Below are positions 36,331-50,634 of a stretch of 64,000 nt of DNA, one piece after another. The stretch comes from Plasmodium malariae. Taxonomy: Eukaryota; Apicomplexa; Aconoidasida; Haemosporida; Plasmodiidae. Positions within the stretch are counted from its first letter, which is position 1. The number at the start of each line of letters is the position of its first letter. The notes under the pieces were generated by a model. That model did not search any database. It saw nothing but the letters and a program-made list of their open reading frames with translations, and had not been told where the DNA came from. Made by a program: the position numbers and the translations under genes. Location of the stretch: assembly GCF_900090045.1 (NCBI RefSeq), contig NC_041783.1, forward strand, positions 2,110,001 through 2,174,000, in the 5' to 3' direction.

Positions 36331-37623
36331 GTGAGCATGTTTGTGTATATGGATGTGGGGATACATAAACCTAAATACATGTTCCCTCACTAGCGCACTG
36401 CAGCACTCACATATGCATGTGCTATAACAAGCGCGCGTGTTTAGGGGAGCGTTTATGCTTACAATTATACATTTATTAGCTATTCTTTTTGCAAAAATTT
36501 ACCACGAATAGGGAGTAATTTGAAACGCACCGGGCTACTCAGGAGGTATTATGGTACTTTATCCTCGTTGCATACAAATATATGCACAGTGCCGATGACA
36601 AACAAGGTTCATATATATATGTATGTACTAGTATGTATATATATATATATATATATGTACATGTATGTATATGTACGTATATGTATGTAAATTCATGTAT
36701 GTGTATTTATTTATGTGATAAAAAAATACATCAAATGATAACAAAAGAAAAAAAAAAGAAGCATTTATATGTTAAAACCAAAGAACAACCGCGATGGAGG
36801 GTATTCCCTTTGCGTGCAGTTTGTATTATGCACTTCGGGGGAGCTATGCTTTTTTATCTTTTTTTTTTTTTTTTTTTACTTTCTTTCAACTACGTAAAGG
36901 TATACATAATGTGCTTTTAAATTTGCTTGTTCGCATGTACACATATACAGCGTTATGTACATATATGCACATATATATATATGCATATATATTCATACGT
37001 TTGTACATTAATACATTAGTACGTTCATGTATCAGCCCATACATGCACTTATGATTACTCGTCATTCACATAAAATGCATTATTCCTATTTAATATATAC
37101 TTTTCATCAGTGGAAAATTCTTTTTTTTTACGTTTAATCGTAAACATGTTTTCTAAACTATTAATTTAATAACGTTCTAGCATTATCTTTATAAAACGCG
37201 TTCAGCAGTTCTTTAATTATTACTACGAATTTATCATTTTTTTTTAATTTTTAAGCTACGAATATTGTTTAATATGGTTTAGTACGGTTAAAATATGGTT
37301 TAATATTTTTTTTTTATTTTTTTTTTTTGATTAGTAAAATTGATTAACCTTAAGATTTATACGCATTAAATGTATGCAAATTGGCAATGTTGGTTTTATC
37401 GGATTTTCCTTTTTGCTTACTATAACCTGACCTTCATACGAACAAACGTATATGCATATATATATGTATACACTTACATTTGCATATATGTACATGTGGA
37501 TATATGTACAAATGCTTTTTACACTCCTCTTTTTAGTACTGTTTTTTGTGAGTTCATTTGGCGCATTTACAAACATCGTCTTACGAAGCGTATCTTTTGT
37601 AGTGTTTATAATAAATATATATG

Positions 37624-37654
<31 letters not shown>

Positions 37655-37836
37655 GTTTATGTTTATTTATTTATTTTTTTCATTTTTCCATTTTATTTTT
37701 ACATTTTATTTTTCCATCTTATTTTTTCTTTTTATTTTTCCCCTTTTTATTATTCTTCGCGTAATTTTCACGTACACAATTATGATACACATATAAATTG
37801 TACGCGTATACATAAATGCATACATAAGTACACATG

Positions 37837-37873
<37 letters not shown>

Positions 37874-38259
37874 AACGTGTTGGATGTTTTCTCTTACTAT
37901 AAAAATTAATAATTTTGTAAGAACTTTATTGTAACTCCCATATTTTTCTTTTCTTTTTTTCTTTCCTCATCGTTTGAACAATTCGTAATAATTTAAAATT
38001 TAAGAATATAGTTTCACATACATAATTTTACCTTAAAATGTATTGGATAAAATAAGATGATATCACTACAGTGTTAGAAGAACGTTAATAAAATAAGAGA
38101 TGCAGAAAAATTGTATAAATACATAACTGGAAAGTTTAGAGGGCCATTCAATTTTTTTAATTTTTATTTTAAAAAAAATGTGTTATATTTTTTTTCTCCC
38201 CTGTTATCAAATAAACATAACGAAGTTATCATCGCATAAGGAATCCGTTTACCGTTGTG

Positions 38260-38377
38260 CTGAATGGGCCAATTAGTCCATAATTTATACATAGTCACTT
38301 AACAAATAAATGACTAAACTGAATGGACCAATTAGTCCATAATTTATACATAGTCACTTAACAAATAAGTGACTAAA
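38260..38377. repeat. 59-bp direct duplication with perfect hairpin
   Basis: Two adjacent 59-bp copies (38260-38318 and 38319-38377) differ at two positions. Each contains an inverted repeat; in the second copy it is perfect: TAGTCACTTA (38351-38360), a 5-nt ACAAA loop, then TAAGTGACTA (38366-38375). One of the two differences lies in the 3' arm of the stem, so copy 1 has one mismatch. The unit also carries GGACC...AGTCC near its start. Confidence 0.92.
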
Positions 38378-38987
38378 GGTGTGCATATATGTGTATGCGT
38401 GTATATGTACGTGTGTGTATGTGCATATAGTTGTGTATATTTGTGTACATTTACTCATATGGGCATATGTATGCACCGTAAGCAAAATTAACAGATACTA
38501 CACATTGTGGCATACAAGTTTTTTTGTTCTTCCTCATCTTTTTATCTATAAAAGAGCTACACAGAAAACACATTTAGTCAATTTAAATAGAACTAGTCTT
38601 GTTTGTTTAGTACTGTATTTTTAAGATGGAACGAATAGGGGAAAAAAATAAATAAATAAAAAAAAGTAAAAATTTAGGCAAACATGTAGCCAAAAATTTA
38701 TTTAACATATTTTTCATTCTGCGCACATAGGAAAATCAGATTACCTACGAACTAGCAAAGCGAATCCTTCACATTTTTTAAGTTAATATGGTACACATAC
38801 ACATAATATAATTTATGCATAAATTTAAAAAACAAATCATATTAATTGTGAGATGGCTCAACTGAAATAAATTTGTGTAATGTTTATTTTCAAATAATAT
38901 TTATCCATAAAATAATAAAATACCCATTAAAATTTTTTTTTTTTTTGCTATATTTGAGTAGAAACAGTTCATTAAGCAAACAAATTT

Positions 38988-39045
38988 GAAAAAAAAAGAA
39001 AAAAAAAAAAAAAATGAAAAAAAAGAAAAAAAAAGAAAAAAAAAG

Positions 39046-39082
<37 letters not shown>

Positions 39083-39205
39083 AAAAAAGAAAAAAAGAAA
39101 AAAAAAAAAAAAAAGAAAAAAAAAGAAAAAAAGAAAAAAAGAAAAAAAGAAAAAAGGAAAAAAAGTAAAAAAGAAAAAATGAAAAAAAGAAAAAAAAGAA
39201 ACATT
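38988..39205. repeat. A-rich polypurine tract
   Basis: The plus strand from 39016 to 39165 is 150 consecutive purines (A with spaced G), and the surrounding 220 nt have only a few interruptions. Long homopurine/homopyrimidine tracts can adopt triplex structures. All frames across it are spurious Lys/Phe runs. Confidence 0.88.
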
Positions 39206-39898
39206 TAAAAAAAAATTTATTACAAAGAGGTTACTGGTCTGCGCGCGTAAATATACATACACACAAACGTACACAACCATACGTACACACATCCGCCCAC
39301 CAAAACACTCATATATATACTTACATATATGATATTCATTTATTATTTTCCACTTCAACGCTGCTGTAACGGTACACACACATGAAAAATGAAGAACATA
39401 TTGTAATAGAAAAAAGGTAAATTAAAAAAACATATCCTTTTTTCCTTATCTTATTTCTGATTGTATCATCTTCTAAGTGTTTTATGTTTCAGCTATTAGT
39501 ATCACCATTTATTTGAATAAAGATGCGTAGGTATGTATACGATGTGAAAGGTCGGGAAAAACGCTATATGTACAGTTGTTTGCATTTCCGTTCAAAGGGG
39601 TAACTACATATATACGTACATACATACAAATATGTGTGTATGTATGTACATATATATATGTTTGGATATATGTACACATGTATGTATCTACGTATGTAAG
39701 TTTATTTGTTTTCCCCTTTTATTTTGAACACGTCGTTTGAACACTCTTCTAGCAATATGAAAGACACAATATAAATCAACGAGTATGGAAAAAGGAAAAG
39801 AGGTAAATAAATGAATAACGCTAATTATTCCAACGTTGTGCATGTATTCATACGTAGCTCTTCAGTAGGTACAATCGTCACTCCGTCTTTGTAGTTGC

Positions 39899-40033
39899 AT
39901 TAGCATTAGCATTAGCATTTGCTTTTGCTTTTGCTTTTGCTTTTTCTTTTGCTTTTGCTTTTTCTTTTGCTTTTGCTTTTGCTTTTGCTTTTTCTTTTTC
40001 TTTTGCTTTTGCTTTTGCTTTTTCTTGCTTTTG

Positions 40034-40072
<39 letters not shown>
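39899..40072. repeat. GCTTTT hexamer array and T run downstream of kinase
   Basis: GCATTA/GCTTTT/TCTTTT hexamers grade into about 35 T at 40036-40071, lying 35-210 bp beyond the stop codon of the minus-strand kinase gene. On the transcribed strand it is AAAAGC repeats and a long A run, so it is probably in the 3' UTR. Confidence 0.85.
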
Positions 40073-40073
<1 letters not shown>

Positions 40074-40106
40074 TCCTCTCCTCCTCGTAACCTCTTTTTA
40101 AAAATA

Positions 40107-41592
40107 CTAATTCGTTAACTGAAATTTAGCACTAGTCTGGATATACCTAGTTTTTTCTTGTTTTCGATGCCTTTGTAATGTACTTTTATCTCGTGAAGTT
40201 AATCTATATTCTGTATTAAAAGAGTCGACAATGTTATCCTTATTAGAGGAGTAATAGTGTAGATCAAAATCGCTATAATCATACGTAGTAGAACTAGACG
40301 TTTTTATAAAATTTTCCTTAACATTCCCATCTAATGGAATTAACAATTTTGCGTAATTATTAATATTATTATTCATAATGTGAATGACATTTGCCTTATT
40401 ATAACTGTTACTACTACTGTTATTGTTTGTGTTACCACTTAAATCAGTATTACCAGTACTGTTCCTATCGTCGCTATCATTCGTATTAGTGCAGCAATTA
40501 CTGTTCTTTTCTAAACACGTGTGGGTACTTACAGCGTATTCATTTTTCTCTTCATTAAATAGTTTTTGCTCCGCTCTATTGAGATGCAAAAAGACATCTT
40601 GGTTCCTTTGATTATTTACCAGATGTACATTCATTGAATCTTCATCACTGTTCATACACCTTAACAGCTTTTTACTTTTTAATAATTTCTCTTTGGAAGT
40701 ACAGTTTTCAAGTATGCCATTTTTATTCTCGAATTTTTCTTTCAACTTTAGAAAAGGATTTGTGAGATTTATTATATTTTTTTCTATTGTATTTTTTTTC
40801 CTTTCATTGTTTAAATCGTTAAACGACTTTACGCATTTTATAAATTTCGTATTTTCATCCTTTCCATAGCTCCTACATCTACTGTTAGTGAAGCTATTTT
40901 CATTATTACTGCGATTGGTATAACTACATTTGTCATTTTTACTACTATTATTACTGCTACTGTTATGTCTGCTTCCAACCGTACTGCTTACATTGTTGAT
41001 GTTTTCCTCATTGCTGGTATCACAAGTAGCAACATAGGACGAGGTGACAACCTTTTCCCTATTGTCATTGTATAATTCACTTAATCTTAATGAACTTCCT
41101 ACATATGATTCATTGGTTAAACATTTTTTTTTATTAATAAATACATTTTGTTTTGCGTTGTAGTTTGCTTTGTCACGGTCCATTTTGTCGAAGTATTTTA
41201 AGTTTGAAATGTCTGTACCATTACTATGAACACTACCGCTAGTGATTCTGTTATTACCTTTACTGAATCCTTTATTTCCAATACTGATTCCACTATTTCC
41301 ACTGCCAATATCGTTAGTACCACTATTACCCCCCCTTGTGTTGTTCATAAAGTTGTTAATAATAACATCGTTTGTGTCCGAATGGGTGTTATTACTATTA
41401 TTCAGATGGTAGTATAAGGGGCGATCTCTTAACGAGTCTCTATTCTTTTCATATGTATTTAACAGATCTATAAACTTTTTTGAATTTTCACTCTTGCACG
41501 CATCCCGGATGCTCTCATTCTTCTTACCACTGCCATTATAGTTGCTGTTGCTGTTACTGTTGCTGTTGCTGTTGCTGTTACTGTTGCTGTTA

Positions 41593-41627
<35 letters not shown>

Positions 41628-44600
41628 ACTGTTGCTGTTGCTGTTACTAATGCATTTACCATTGCATTTACCATTGCATTTGCCAATGCATTTACCATTG
41701 CATTTGTCATTGCATTTGTCATTGCATTTGCCATTGCATTTGTCATTGCATTTGCCATTGCATTTGCCATTGCATTTACCATTGCATTTGTCATTGCATT
41801 TGCCATTGCATTTACCATTTCTGCTAATACTACAGAAACCATTGCTGTTATTACTGCAATTATCATTATTGTTATTATCCTTATTGCTGCTCTTTTCATC
41901 ATTAATGCACTTCTTGTACGAGATATTTATTTTTTCCGAATGGTCATTACTAACACCCTCTTTTTCCATATCACTGACGACATAATTTTCACTCGGAGAT
42001 GTTTTTTTGGTCAATACTGAAAATTTATAATCACAGATATCATATTTCGTAGTTCCTCTATTTCCGTAATTAATACTCTTGTTATTGTTAATGTTATTTG
42101 AATGTATTTTTGTTCCGATTCTACTATTTATTAAAATTTTATTGACATGTTGGCCTATATCATTGTTTCTATCTTTAGTATTCTTACTACATTTGGCAAT
42201 CTTCCTATCCTCACCTTTTAGATTCTTCCTTATATACTCTTTTACCTCATTATTGTTAAGTATACCCATTTTATAATTAAGGAAAATATTTCCAACATGA
42301 TTAAACGCTTTATTTGTTATTTTCGTTTTCAGGTTTACACTATCTTTCTGGTCAAGTAAATAATTTTTCTTTTTATTCATAAATTTATCTTTCATTATTT
42401 CCTCTTTTCTATTATTAATATGGTCATTTATTGTATTATCTTGATAGAGCTCTGTATTATTGATGTAATTTTTGCAGTAATTTTTTTTAGATCCATTTTC
42501 TAATACATATTTGTAAACATCATCAAAATTTTGGAGGTTAGAACAGCTAGCTAGATCATCATTCTTATCATTTTTGTTGATATAAGTCTTCGGATGAATG
42601 GTGACAAAATCCAAAGATTCTCTGTTTTTATTTGTATTAGGTCTATGAAGATGGTCATCATACATATCTGTGTTTGCCAAGGTGTTCAACTTGCTATTAT
42701 CATCATTACCATCATCATTATCATCATCATTGTTGCCATCCCCTACCCCTTGTGCAACTTTCGTTTCACCTCGTAAAAAAGTACATTCTTTATTTATAGT
42801 TTTTAACAAAGTATTTTCATCATTACTGGTATTGGCTTCTAATTTGTGATGGATATCGGTTTTATCAACTTCATTATATGCAGATAAACAGGAAGGGTTA
42901 GTCTTTTTTTTATATGTAAGTGAGTTATCAAAATATAGTTTTCCTTTCTTTTTATTTATTTTGTTCTCAATTTTTTCCTTTAATTTTATGTCCAAAGAAT
43001 TTTCCAAACTACTAACAGAATGCTTTCCTTTTTGATTGTTTATGTATATTGGAAATTTATCCATATTTAAGTTGATATTATGAATGGCACCACTTTGCTT
43101 GATGAGAAGTTCTTCATATCTGTGTTTCTGATTCTCCTCCACTACATTACAGTTGCTACTGTTAACGATTTCTCTGTTGTTACTGCTTCCAATGCTGTTG
43201 CCACTTCCACAGTGGTTACAATATCCACTATTACAAATACCAACGGTCTTTCCTTTCATCTCACTTAAACTCATTTCATACAAATTATTTAAATTCTTCT
43301 TTAACTTTTTTTTTAACTCTTTCGAATTTTCTAATAACGAATGTATTTCGTCTGAAAAGGAGTCCTTCTGCTTATTGGACTTTTTATTTTGAACTAACTT
43401 TTCGTTAATGTTAAAGTTCTTGGTATATATTTTAATATAATTTTCCTCCTCACCTTCATCGTCACTCGGTTGTTCAATGTGCATTTCTCCATACTGTTCA
43501 CTTTTCCCCTTATTTTTCCCTCCATCCTGCCCTACACTCTTCTCTTCATTCTGTCCTATATTCTTCCCTTCATTATACCCTTCACTTTTCCCTCTGGTTA
43601 AGTTCTTTCTTTGCTTCACTGTACTACTCGTGTGAGGATCTTTCTCGTGAACGTTCGTTTTGTATACTTCACCTATTTGGTTAATTTTGCCAATATCACT
43701 AATTTTTCCAATTTTTTCATTTTGACCAATTTCGTTCATTTGTCCAACTTTGTTTGTTGTGTCCATCCAATTTATTTTCTCTATTAGGCTGTTCCTCATT
43801 AGATCCTTGGGCATACTTAAATTTCTGGACTCACTAAAATTAAGAAAGGTATCTTCAATGTTTTCTAAGTAATTCACCTCCACGTTATTCAGTGACAACT
43901 GCGTTTGTTTCTTTTGTTCTTGATCTTTTTCTGTTCCAAATAACTTGTTCATCTTATTATCAATTTCATTTTTACATTTTCGAAAGTATTCCTCTGTTTC
44001 TACCTTATTAACTGAAGCATGTAAGTCTTTTTTTGTAAAAGTATTTAGCTCTTTAGTGTTGTTAATACCTTTGTTTCTATCAGTTTTAATTGTTAATTCT
44101 TTCTTCAATAAATGGTTAATATTTTCAATATTTTTAAAAAGATGTACATTTTTTTTTTTTTTTTCGTTATAATTCACAAAATTGTTTGTCACACGAGTAC
44201 TGTAATATTTATCTCGAATATTCTTAACGTCGTCATTTTTTTTTTTGCTGTTAACATTTTTGTTATCTTTTACGTAAATACTATGATTATTCTTGTTATC
44301 TAAGGTCTGATCGTTGTTATGCTCTTCTTTGTTACTACTGTCATCATCGTCGTCCTCATCATTCTCGTCATTACCATCATTGTCGTTATCGTCTTCGTCA
44401 TTATCATCTTCGTCATCATCTTCATCTTCTTCTTCATCGTCATCCTCATCATTATCATCATTATCATCATCGTCGTCATTGTCGTCATTGTCGTTATCAT
44501 TATCATCGTTATAGTCATCTTCTACAACTTCCACCTCTACCGGATCTTTCACCCCCTCCACCCTATCCATAATAACACAATTTTTACCCCCTTGTTCCTT

Positions 44601-46766
44601 ACCCCAATCAGACTCCTCATTTTTGTCCTTATTTTCCCCTAGATCAGTATAAAAATCTTTATTTTTGTTAATATCTAAAAAGTTAATATTTTTTGTTTCG
44701 TCCTTTTTACCGCTTAGCAAGTTTCCGTTTTTCTTTTTACGCCCATATTTTCTACTTATATTAATAACATCATCCTCATCATTTATAATAATAGCGTCGT
44801 TTTTATTCATAACGATTTTTTCTCCCTTCTTTCTACAGCATTTATCCTTAACATTTTCAAAATTATCATTAATAATAAAAATTTCCTTTTTTGCTTCTCC
44901 GTCGTTCGGGCTAGTGATAATTCCAAACTTGGGAAGCACGCTATTGGAATTATTACTACAACACATATTATAGCCTGTATCACTGCGACCATTACTTCGG
45001 CCATTATTACGATCGTCATCATTGATATGGTTTTGTTTTAGTGCACCACTGCTATCTCTACCCTGAGTAGCTTTCATGTCATTACTTTTGCTAATAGGCG
45101 GATCGTTTTTTTTCATGGAGCAGCAGTTAATTCTATTTTTAAAATTGTTCTTCATCATATAATAAAGAATTTCATAGTCGTTTTTTAGACAAGAATGCGT
45201 ATATTTGCTGTTTTTGTCCTTTTGATAATCTACACCTGTAACTACAGTTGCTTTGTTTTGGTTACCACTTCCGCAGTTATTTATGCTGTGATTTCCTATC
45301 CCATGATTTCCTATCCCATGATTTCCTAGCCCATGATTGCCTATCCCATTGTTAATAATTCCACCGTTACCACTTCCACTTCCATTCCCACATTCACTTT
45401 CACTGTTATCTATACCATAGGTAGCTACTCCATTAACGCTACTACTCATTTTAGATGCAGCAATGCCCTCCCTATCGAGCTCATTAATTCTGTTAATTTT
45501 ACCATTAGAAATAGAAGAGATATTTTTAAAAAAATTCCAATTATTTGATAGCAAGTAAATCCACCTACTTTTTACCTTTTCATGCCATAAAAATTTCGAA
45601 TTTTGCAAACTAAAATTATTTAACATTTCAGTGACCCAAGGATGGTCCAACACATTCTGTAAACTTAATCGTCCACTAGGATTTGATGAAGTTAATTTAA
45701 CAAATAAATCCCATGCTTTTAAGTTTTCTCTAAATCTACTAGGAGGTTTAGAATGTCTTAAATTATGCACTGTTTTTAAAATAGTTTGTGCAATTTTCGA
45801 ACATTCTATACCTTTTTGTCTACATACAAATCTACCAGATATAAATAAAATCATATTCATACCAAGAGCATAATTATCAATTTTTTCAGTCATAGGACCT
45901 GTATTTCTTAACACTTCAGGAGGATTAATTTCTAAAGTTCCTGGCCATTCTGTTGGATGTAAATTACAAGAATCAATATGTTCAGACCATCCAAAATCTG
46001 CTATAACAATTCTTTTATTATCATATCTTAAAATATTTGTTGGTTTCAAGTCTCTATGAACTATATTCATATCTTGAATAAACCACATTCCTTGTAGTAG
46101 TTGTATAAAATATAAAAAGGCTTCACTCATATTACTGGACAAATTTTCTTTCCATAATGTACCATCATTCGCATAATCTTGTATAAGTATCCATCCCTCT
46201 TTTCCTCCTATCACTTTATGTAATTTTATTACACCTGGACATTGGCATATGGATAAGTTAATTATCTCTTTTGTAAACATTTCTACTATTCTATTAAATG
46301 ATTCTTGTGGGAATTGATTTGGTTGTAATAATTTAGCTGCGAAAATTTCATTTGTTATTTTATGCTTTACTTTCCATACCTGTGCATATGTCCCTTTCCC
46401 TAAATTACTTAACACTATATAATCTTTAAAACAACTATCATTTGTTCTTATTATTCTTATCTGATTATGTAACACACTTGGTAACTGCAAAACGTCATTG
46501 TTGCTCGACAAGTTAGAGCCTATCTTTATTTCATCGGTTTTCCTATTTTTTATGTGATTTTTTTTGTAAAGTTTTTCCGCATGTTCGTCGCTTTCTTTAC
46601 CATTGTTATTCATGATGTTGTTAATACCATTGTTGTTACTAATATTATTAATATTATTGTTATTGGTACTATTATTTATACTAATAGTATTGTTGTTGAT
46701 ATTATTGTGATTATTGTAACTGTTATTGTTTAACGTTTTAACACTTTTTTTGTTTGAAAAATCCAT
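40107..46766 (-). CDS. giant Ser/Thr protein kinase, 2,219 residues
   Basis: The kinase domain occupies about residues 115-390; the remaining ~1,800 are low-complexity. All catalytic elements are visible: Gly-rich loop GKGTYAQV (123-130), AAK with Lys145, Glu167 in the C-helix, HRDLKPTN (Asp239, Asn244), DFG (257-259) followed by WS, and GTLEINPPE (276-284) as the activation-segment anchor. DFGWS plus GTL-x-x-x-PPE recalls Aurora-type kinases, but the rest is divergent, so I do not name the group. The N-terminus is almost pure Asn/Ser/Ile. The tail has an acidic Asp/Asn/Glu block (44330-44515), a (SN)n block (41540-41640) and a 17-fold GKCN/DKCN block (41650-41825). Single exon; the ATG is followed at once by the Asn-rich region. 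A substrate cannot be inferred. Confidence 0.95.
41540..41830 (-). repeat. coding repeats in kinase tail: GKCN/DKCN and SN
   Basis: This is a 12-bp repeat coding Gly/Asp-Lys-Cys-Asn (about 17 copies), immediately followed on the coding strand by a 6-bp repeat coding Ser-Asn (about 15 copies). The opposite strand is open and gives Leu/His and poly-Leu shadows. The regular cysteines (one per four residues) are unusual in a Plasmodium low-complexity tract. Confidence 0.9.
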
Positions 46767-46780
46767 ATTTTTTTTTCCTT

Positions 46781-46816
<36 letters not shown>

Positions 46817-48820
46817 CAAGAAGTGTTCTCTATATTGTTAGCACTAACGGACTGTCCAGTCGTCTACCGCTGCAAACGTTTTTGAATTGCGTAATACCTG
46901 TAATGATGTGCGAACAGACGCATATGCATTCACATATATATATATATATATATTTATACTTATTCTATTAAATAAATTCTTCCGTTATATATGGGCACCT
47001 TTCTAAATACTTACGCGCATACACGCACATATATATGTACATAAACAATTACATATATAAATAATTACATACATATATGCGCATTTATTACTGTAACTTC
47101 TGCTTCTGCTGTACCTTATTTCTGTAATTTTTCTGACTCATGAATATATGTATATTACAACTTTTAATTATTTAACATTCAACCAAAATATTAGCATAAC
47201 TCTTGTACTCTTTTTTGTATTTTGATGCTGTAATCAAGTGTCCATAGAGTGCTTCTGTATTTGTACTCTTTAACAATATATTTCTGTGTTGTATTACTAC
47301 CCCTTTCGATTCTTTGTAATGTACTTGCTTACTTTCCTTTCTCATTCAGTATATTTTAATAGTTAGAATTATTTTATTTTAGATATAATCATGCATGCGT
47401 ATGTGGATATGGGCGAATTTGCATGTATATATGTATACGTAGATGTGTATATTTTTTTCTTTCTATTTTATCCTCCTCAGGATATGATTTCTACATATAT
47501 GCAGATAAGCAAATGGAATCAATAAATGTATTAGTCAAATTAATAAAATGATCATACATAAACAAAAAAAAAAAAAAAAAAAAAAAAAAAATAAGAAATG
47601 TTAATAATATTTATAAAACTAAGAGGAAACTCATAAACAAACTTAAAAATTGGTATATAGACACATCATAACAAATTAATACAAGTTCAGACAAAAAATT
47701 GTTGGTAGATAAACAATTGACATATTGTTATATGATGTAGATATTTCTAAGAAAGAAAAGAAAAAGAAAAAAGGAAGAAAAAAAAAAAAAAAAAATTAAA
47801 AATAAACTATAATAAAATAAACATTAGAGGCAAATTAAAAATTAAATTAATCACAAACTCCGTAAAACTGGACAACATAAAAAGTTGTAAGCGTGAATAC
47901 AATTGACGTTTTATAAGTGTTACATCTGCATAAAAAAATAGAATATAAAAATGATAAAAAAAGAAGGTAAAAATAAAAACTATTGTATATATAAATATAT
48001 AAGGTTACAAATGCAGGTTCATTTTAAATAACAGTAATTAAGAAGTTCTAATTTAAGTATTTCATTTTTTCACTATTATTAAATAATCAAATATTTGTAT
48101 AAGCCATTGGCAATCGTGAATGTTAACTCCGGTCTACGCGCGCAAAAATACATGTACAAATGTAAATATGTATACACATGTACAAATTTACATTCATAAA
48201 CATATACATTTATAAACATATACATTCATAAACATATACATTCATATACATATATATAAATATTCATATATATAAATATTCATATATATAAATATATGTA
48301 CATATATATAAAACAACACAAATGTTACTTCTTTACAACGTGATTAAAATAAACAGAATTTGTTGTTTTTTTTTTTTTTTTCATTGTTTCTATGGTTCAG
48401 TTTTCTTTCTCTTTTTATATCTATATTACATAATCTAAAAACAAATGTTCGTACTGCTGCAGCAAAAAAAAAAAAAAAAAAAAACAGGTCAAAAAAAAAA
48501 AAAAAAAAAGATCATTTTAATAAGAAGTCATTTTACATAAATGATAAAATTTATGTGTGCATATTATTTTTTTTTTTTTTTATTTTATTTAGTAATTAAA
48601 TATTTTTATACTAATTAAAAATTATCAAAGAAAAAAAAAAAAAAAAAAAATCATAAAAAAAGAAGAATTAAACGTATTCTCTTTTATAGTATCACAAATT
48701 TTTGTATTGTCTTTTTGTATATTTTTTTTCTCTTAGCGTAAAAATACTTTGTAATTGTTTGCAACAGAATAGAATTACAATGAAGGCTTACATATACATA
48801 TATATGTGTATATATGTATG

Positions 48821-48881
<61 letters not shown>

Positions 48882-49708
48882 GAGTGTATGCTTATTGATT
48901 TGCTCATTCCTGCTTTTACCTATGTTGTTATATTTATATATTTTTCTGAACAGTTCATAAATAAACTATATAATACTGAAATACACATTAATATTTATTC
49001 CTTATGCATATTTTGTATTCCACATGTTCATAAAAATTATAGTTATGTAGCTTATATGAAAGAATTGGCCGTTAAATGTAAGGGAAAAAAAAAAAAAAAA
49101 ATACTTACAACAGACAATATTTACACTTTTAATTTTGGCTAATAAAAAAAAAAAAAATCTTCTACACTACATTATATACGACATTATACTCTCATTATGT
49201 TATTCGTACTTATGCACATATATATATGTATATGTACATATGTATATTTATACATACGTTTAAATATTTATATGTACGTATATATATTAATATGTACGTA
49301 TATATATTAATACGTACGTATGTATAAATACATATATGTACGAACACATAGATAATCACATAAACACTAGTATGTTTGCATATACACATGAAGGTTTTTT
49401 CGTAGCGTAAATTTATATTCAAAAAACACTGAAACAGCAACATGTAGATGAACTTATTTATTTATTCTTTTTTCATTTTTCATCATATAATTATTTGCTA
49501 AATGGTTATAGTGCAACTTTTTTTTTTGCGTATTTTGTATCTGTTGGTAAGTACAGCTTAATATATTTATAACTCTTCACAGAAATATTTTCATCTTTTT
49601 TTCTTATAGAAATGCGTTAGTGTGATAATAAAAATAAGCAATTCATAAATGTACTTGTGTGTATATATACACATGTTTATGGATATGCATTCGCATATGA
49701 GTGTACAC

Positions 49709-49741
<33 letters not shown>

Positions 49742-50589
49742 AAGTATACTTATTATTCATACACATATATATGCATATACACATATACATATATATATAT
49801 ATATTTATTTATTTATGAGGCAATATGCACATATAATTATTATGTGTATTTACATATATGTCAATATGCATGTATGTGTATATTTACTTTTTTATTTATT
49901 CGAAAAATGGTAATCATTTTTTACGGTGGTTAATAATTATGGATGTATGTGAGTGTATGTGATACATGTGACGTAGGTGAATGTATATGTACATAATTTT
50001 CTGTGTATATGCAGGTATATAAATATATATATAATACAAATGTACATATTATTTATTTGATGAATTTTTCTTTTTTGAACTTTTGCTATTAGTGAAAATA
50101 CCTCATATTTTTTATTCCACAGGAATCGTATTTTTTTTTTTTTTTTTTTTTGTTAGTATTGCTATATGCAGGAGCAAACTTTTGAAATAAACTTAGACTT
50201 TCTTATTATTTGCCATTTTTGATTTTTTCTTTTTTATTCACCATAATGACAATCATATTCATAATCATTATCATTTTTGTTATATTTATTATTATCTTTT
50301 AATTTTTTTTTTTTTTTCCCCATTTATACTGTTGTTATACACTGCTATCTAGTGCACCCAGCTTGCTCTTTTTAAAATCTTAAGACAACAGTAATATGTG
50401 AACAAATTACAAAAATAATCAGAATTATATATAATCTAAAGGTAAAATATATTATAGTTATAAAATTATGAATATTTTTCACATTTTATTGTCTTGGAAA
50501 ACTATTAGCTAATTTTCATATGAACCATAAAACATTTATATAGCACAAATGAGTTACATATGTATATGTGCTTATATATGCATATACGT

Positions 50590-50634
<45 letters not shown>

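Larger units (their letters stand above)
35935..40106. other. 4.2-kb intergenic spacer with several repeat classes
   Basis: This spacer lies between coatomer gamma (5' side) and the 3' end of the kinase gene. It contains a 52-bp array (36020-36330), (TA)n at 36637-36655, 37627-37652 and 37842-37871, a 59-bp hairpin duplication (38260-38377), a 150-nt all-purine stretch (39016-39165) and a GCTTTT/T-run tract (39899-40072). Short frames such as those at 36794 and 37370 translate mixed sequence with no homology or splice support. Confidence 0.5.

Noticed and set aside
44300..44642. Plus-strand poly-Ser, poly-Val/Ile frames
   Set aside because: Antisense shadows of the acidic Asp/Asn/Glu tract of the kinase.
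48702..49142. Plus-strand 146-codon frame across (TA)n
   Set aside because: No convincing start, half is dinucleotide repeat and the rest lacks homology or splice partners.
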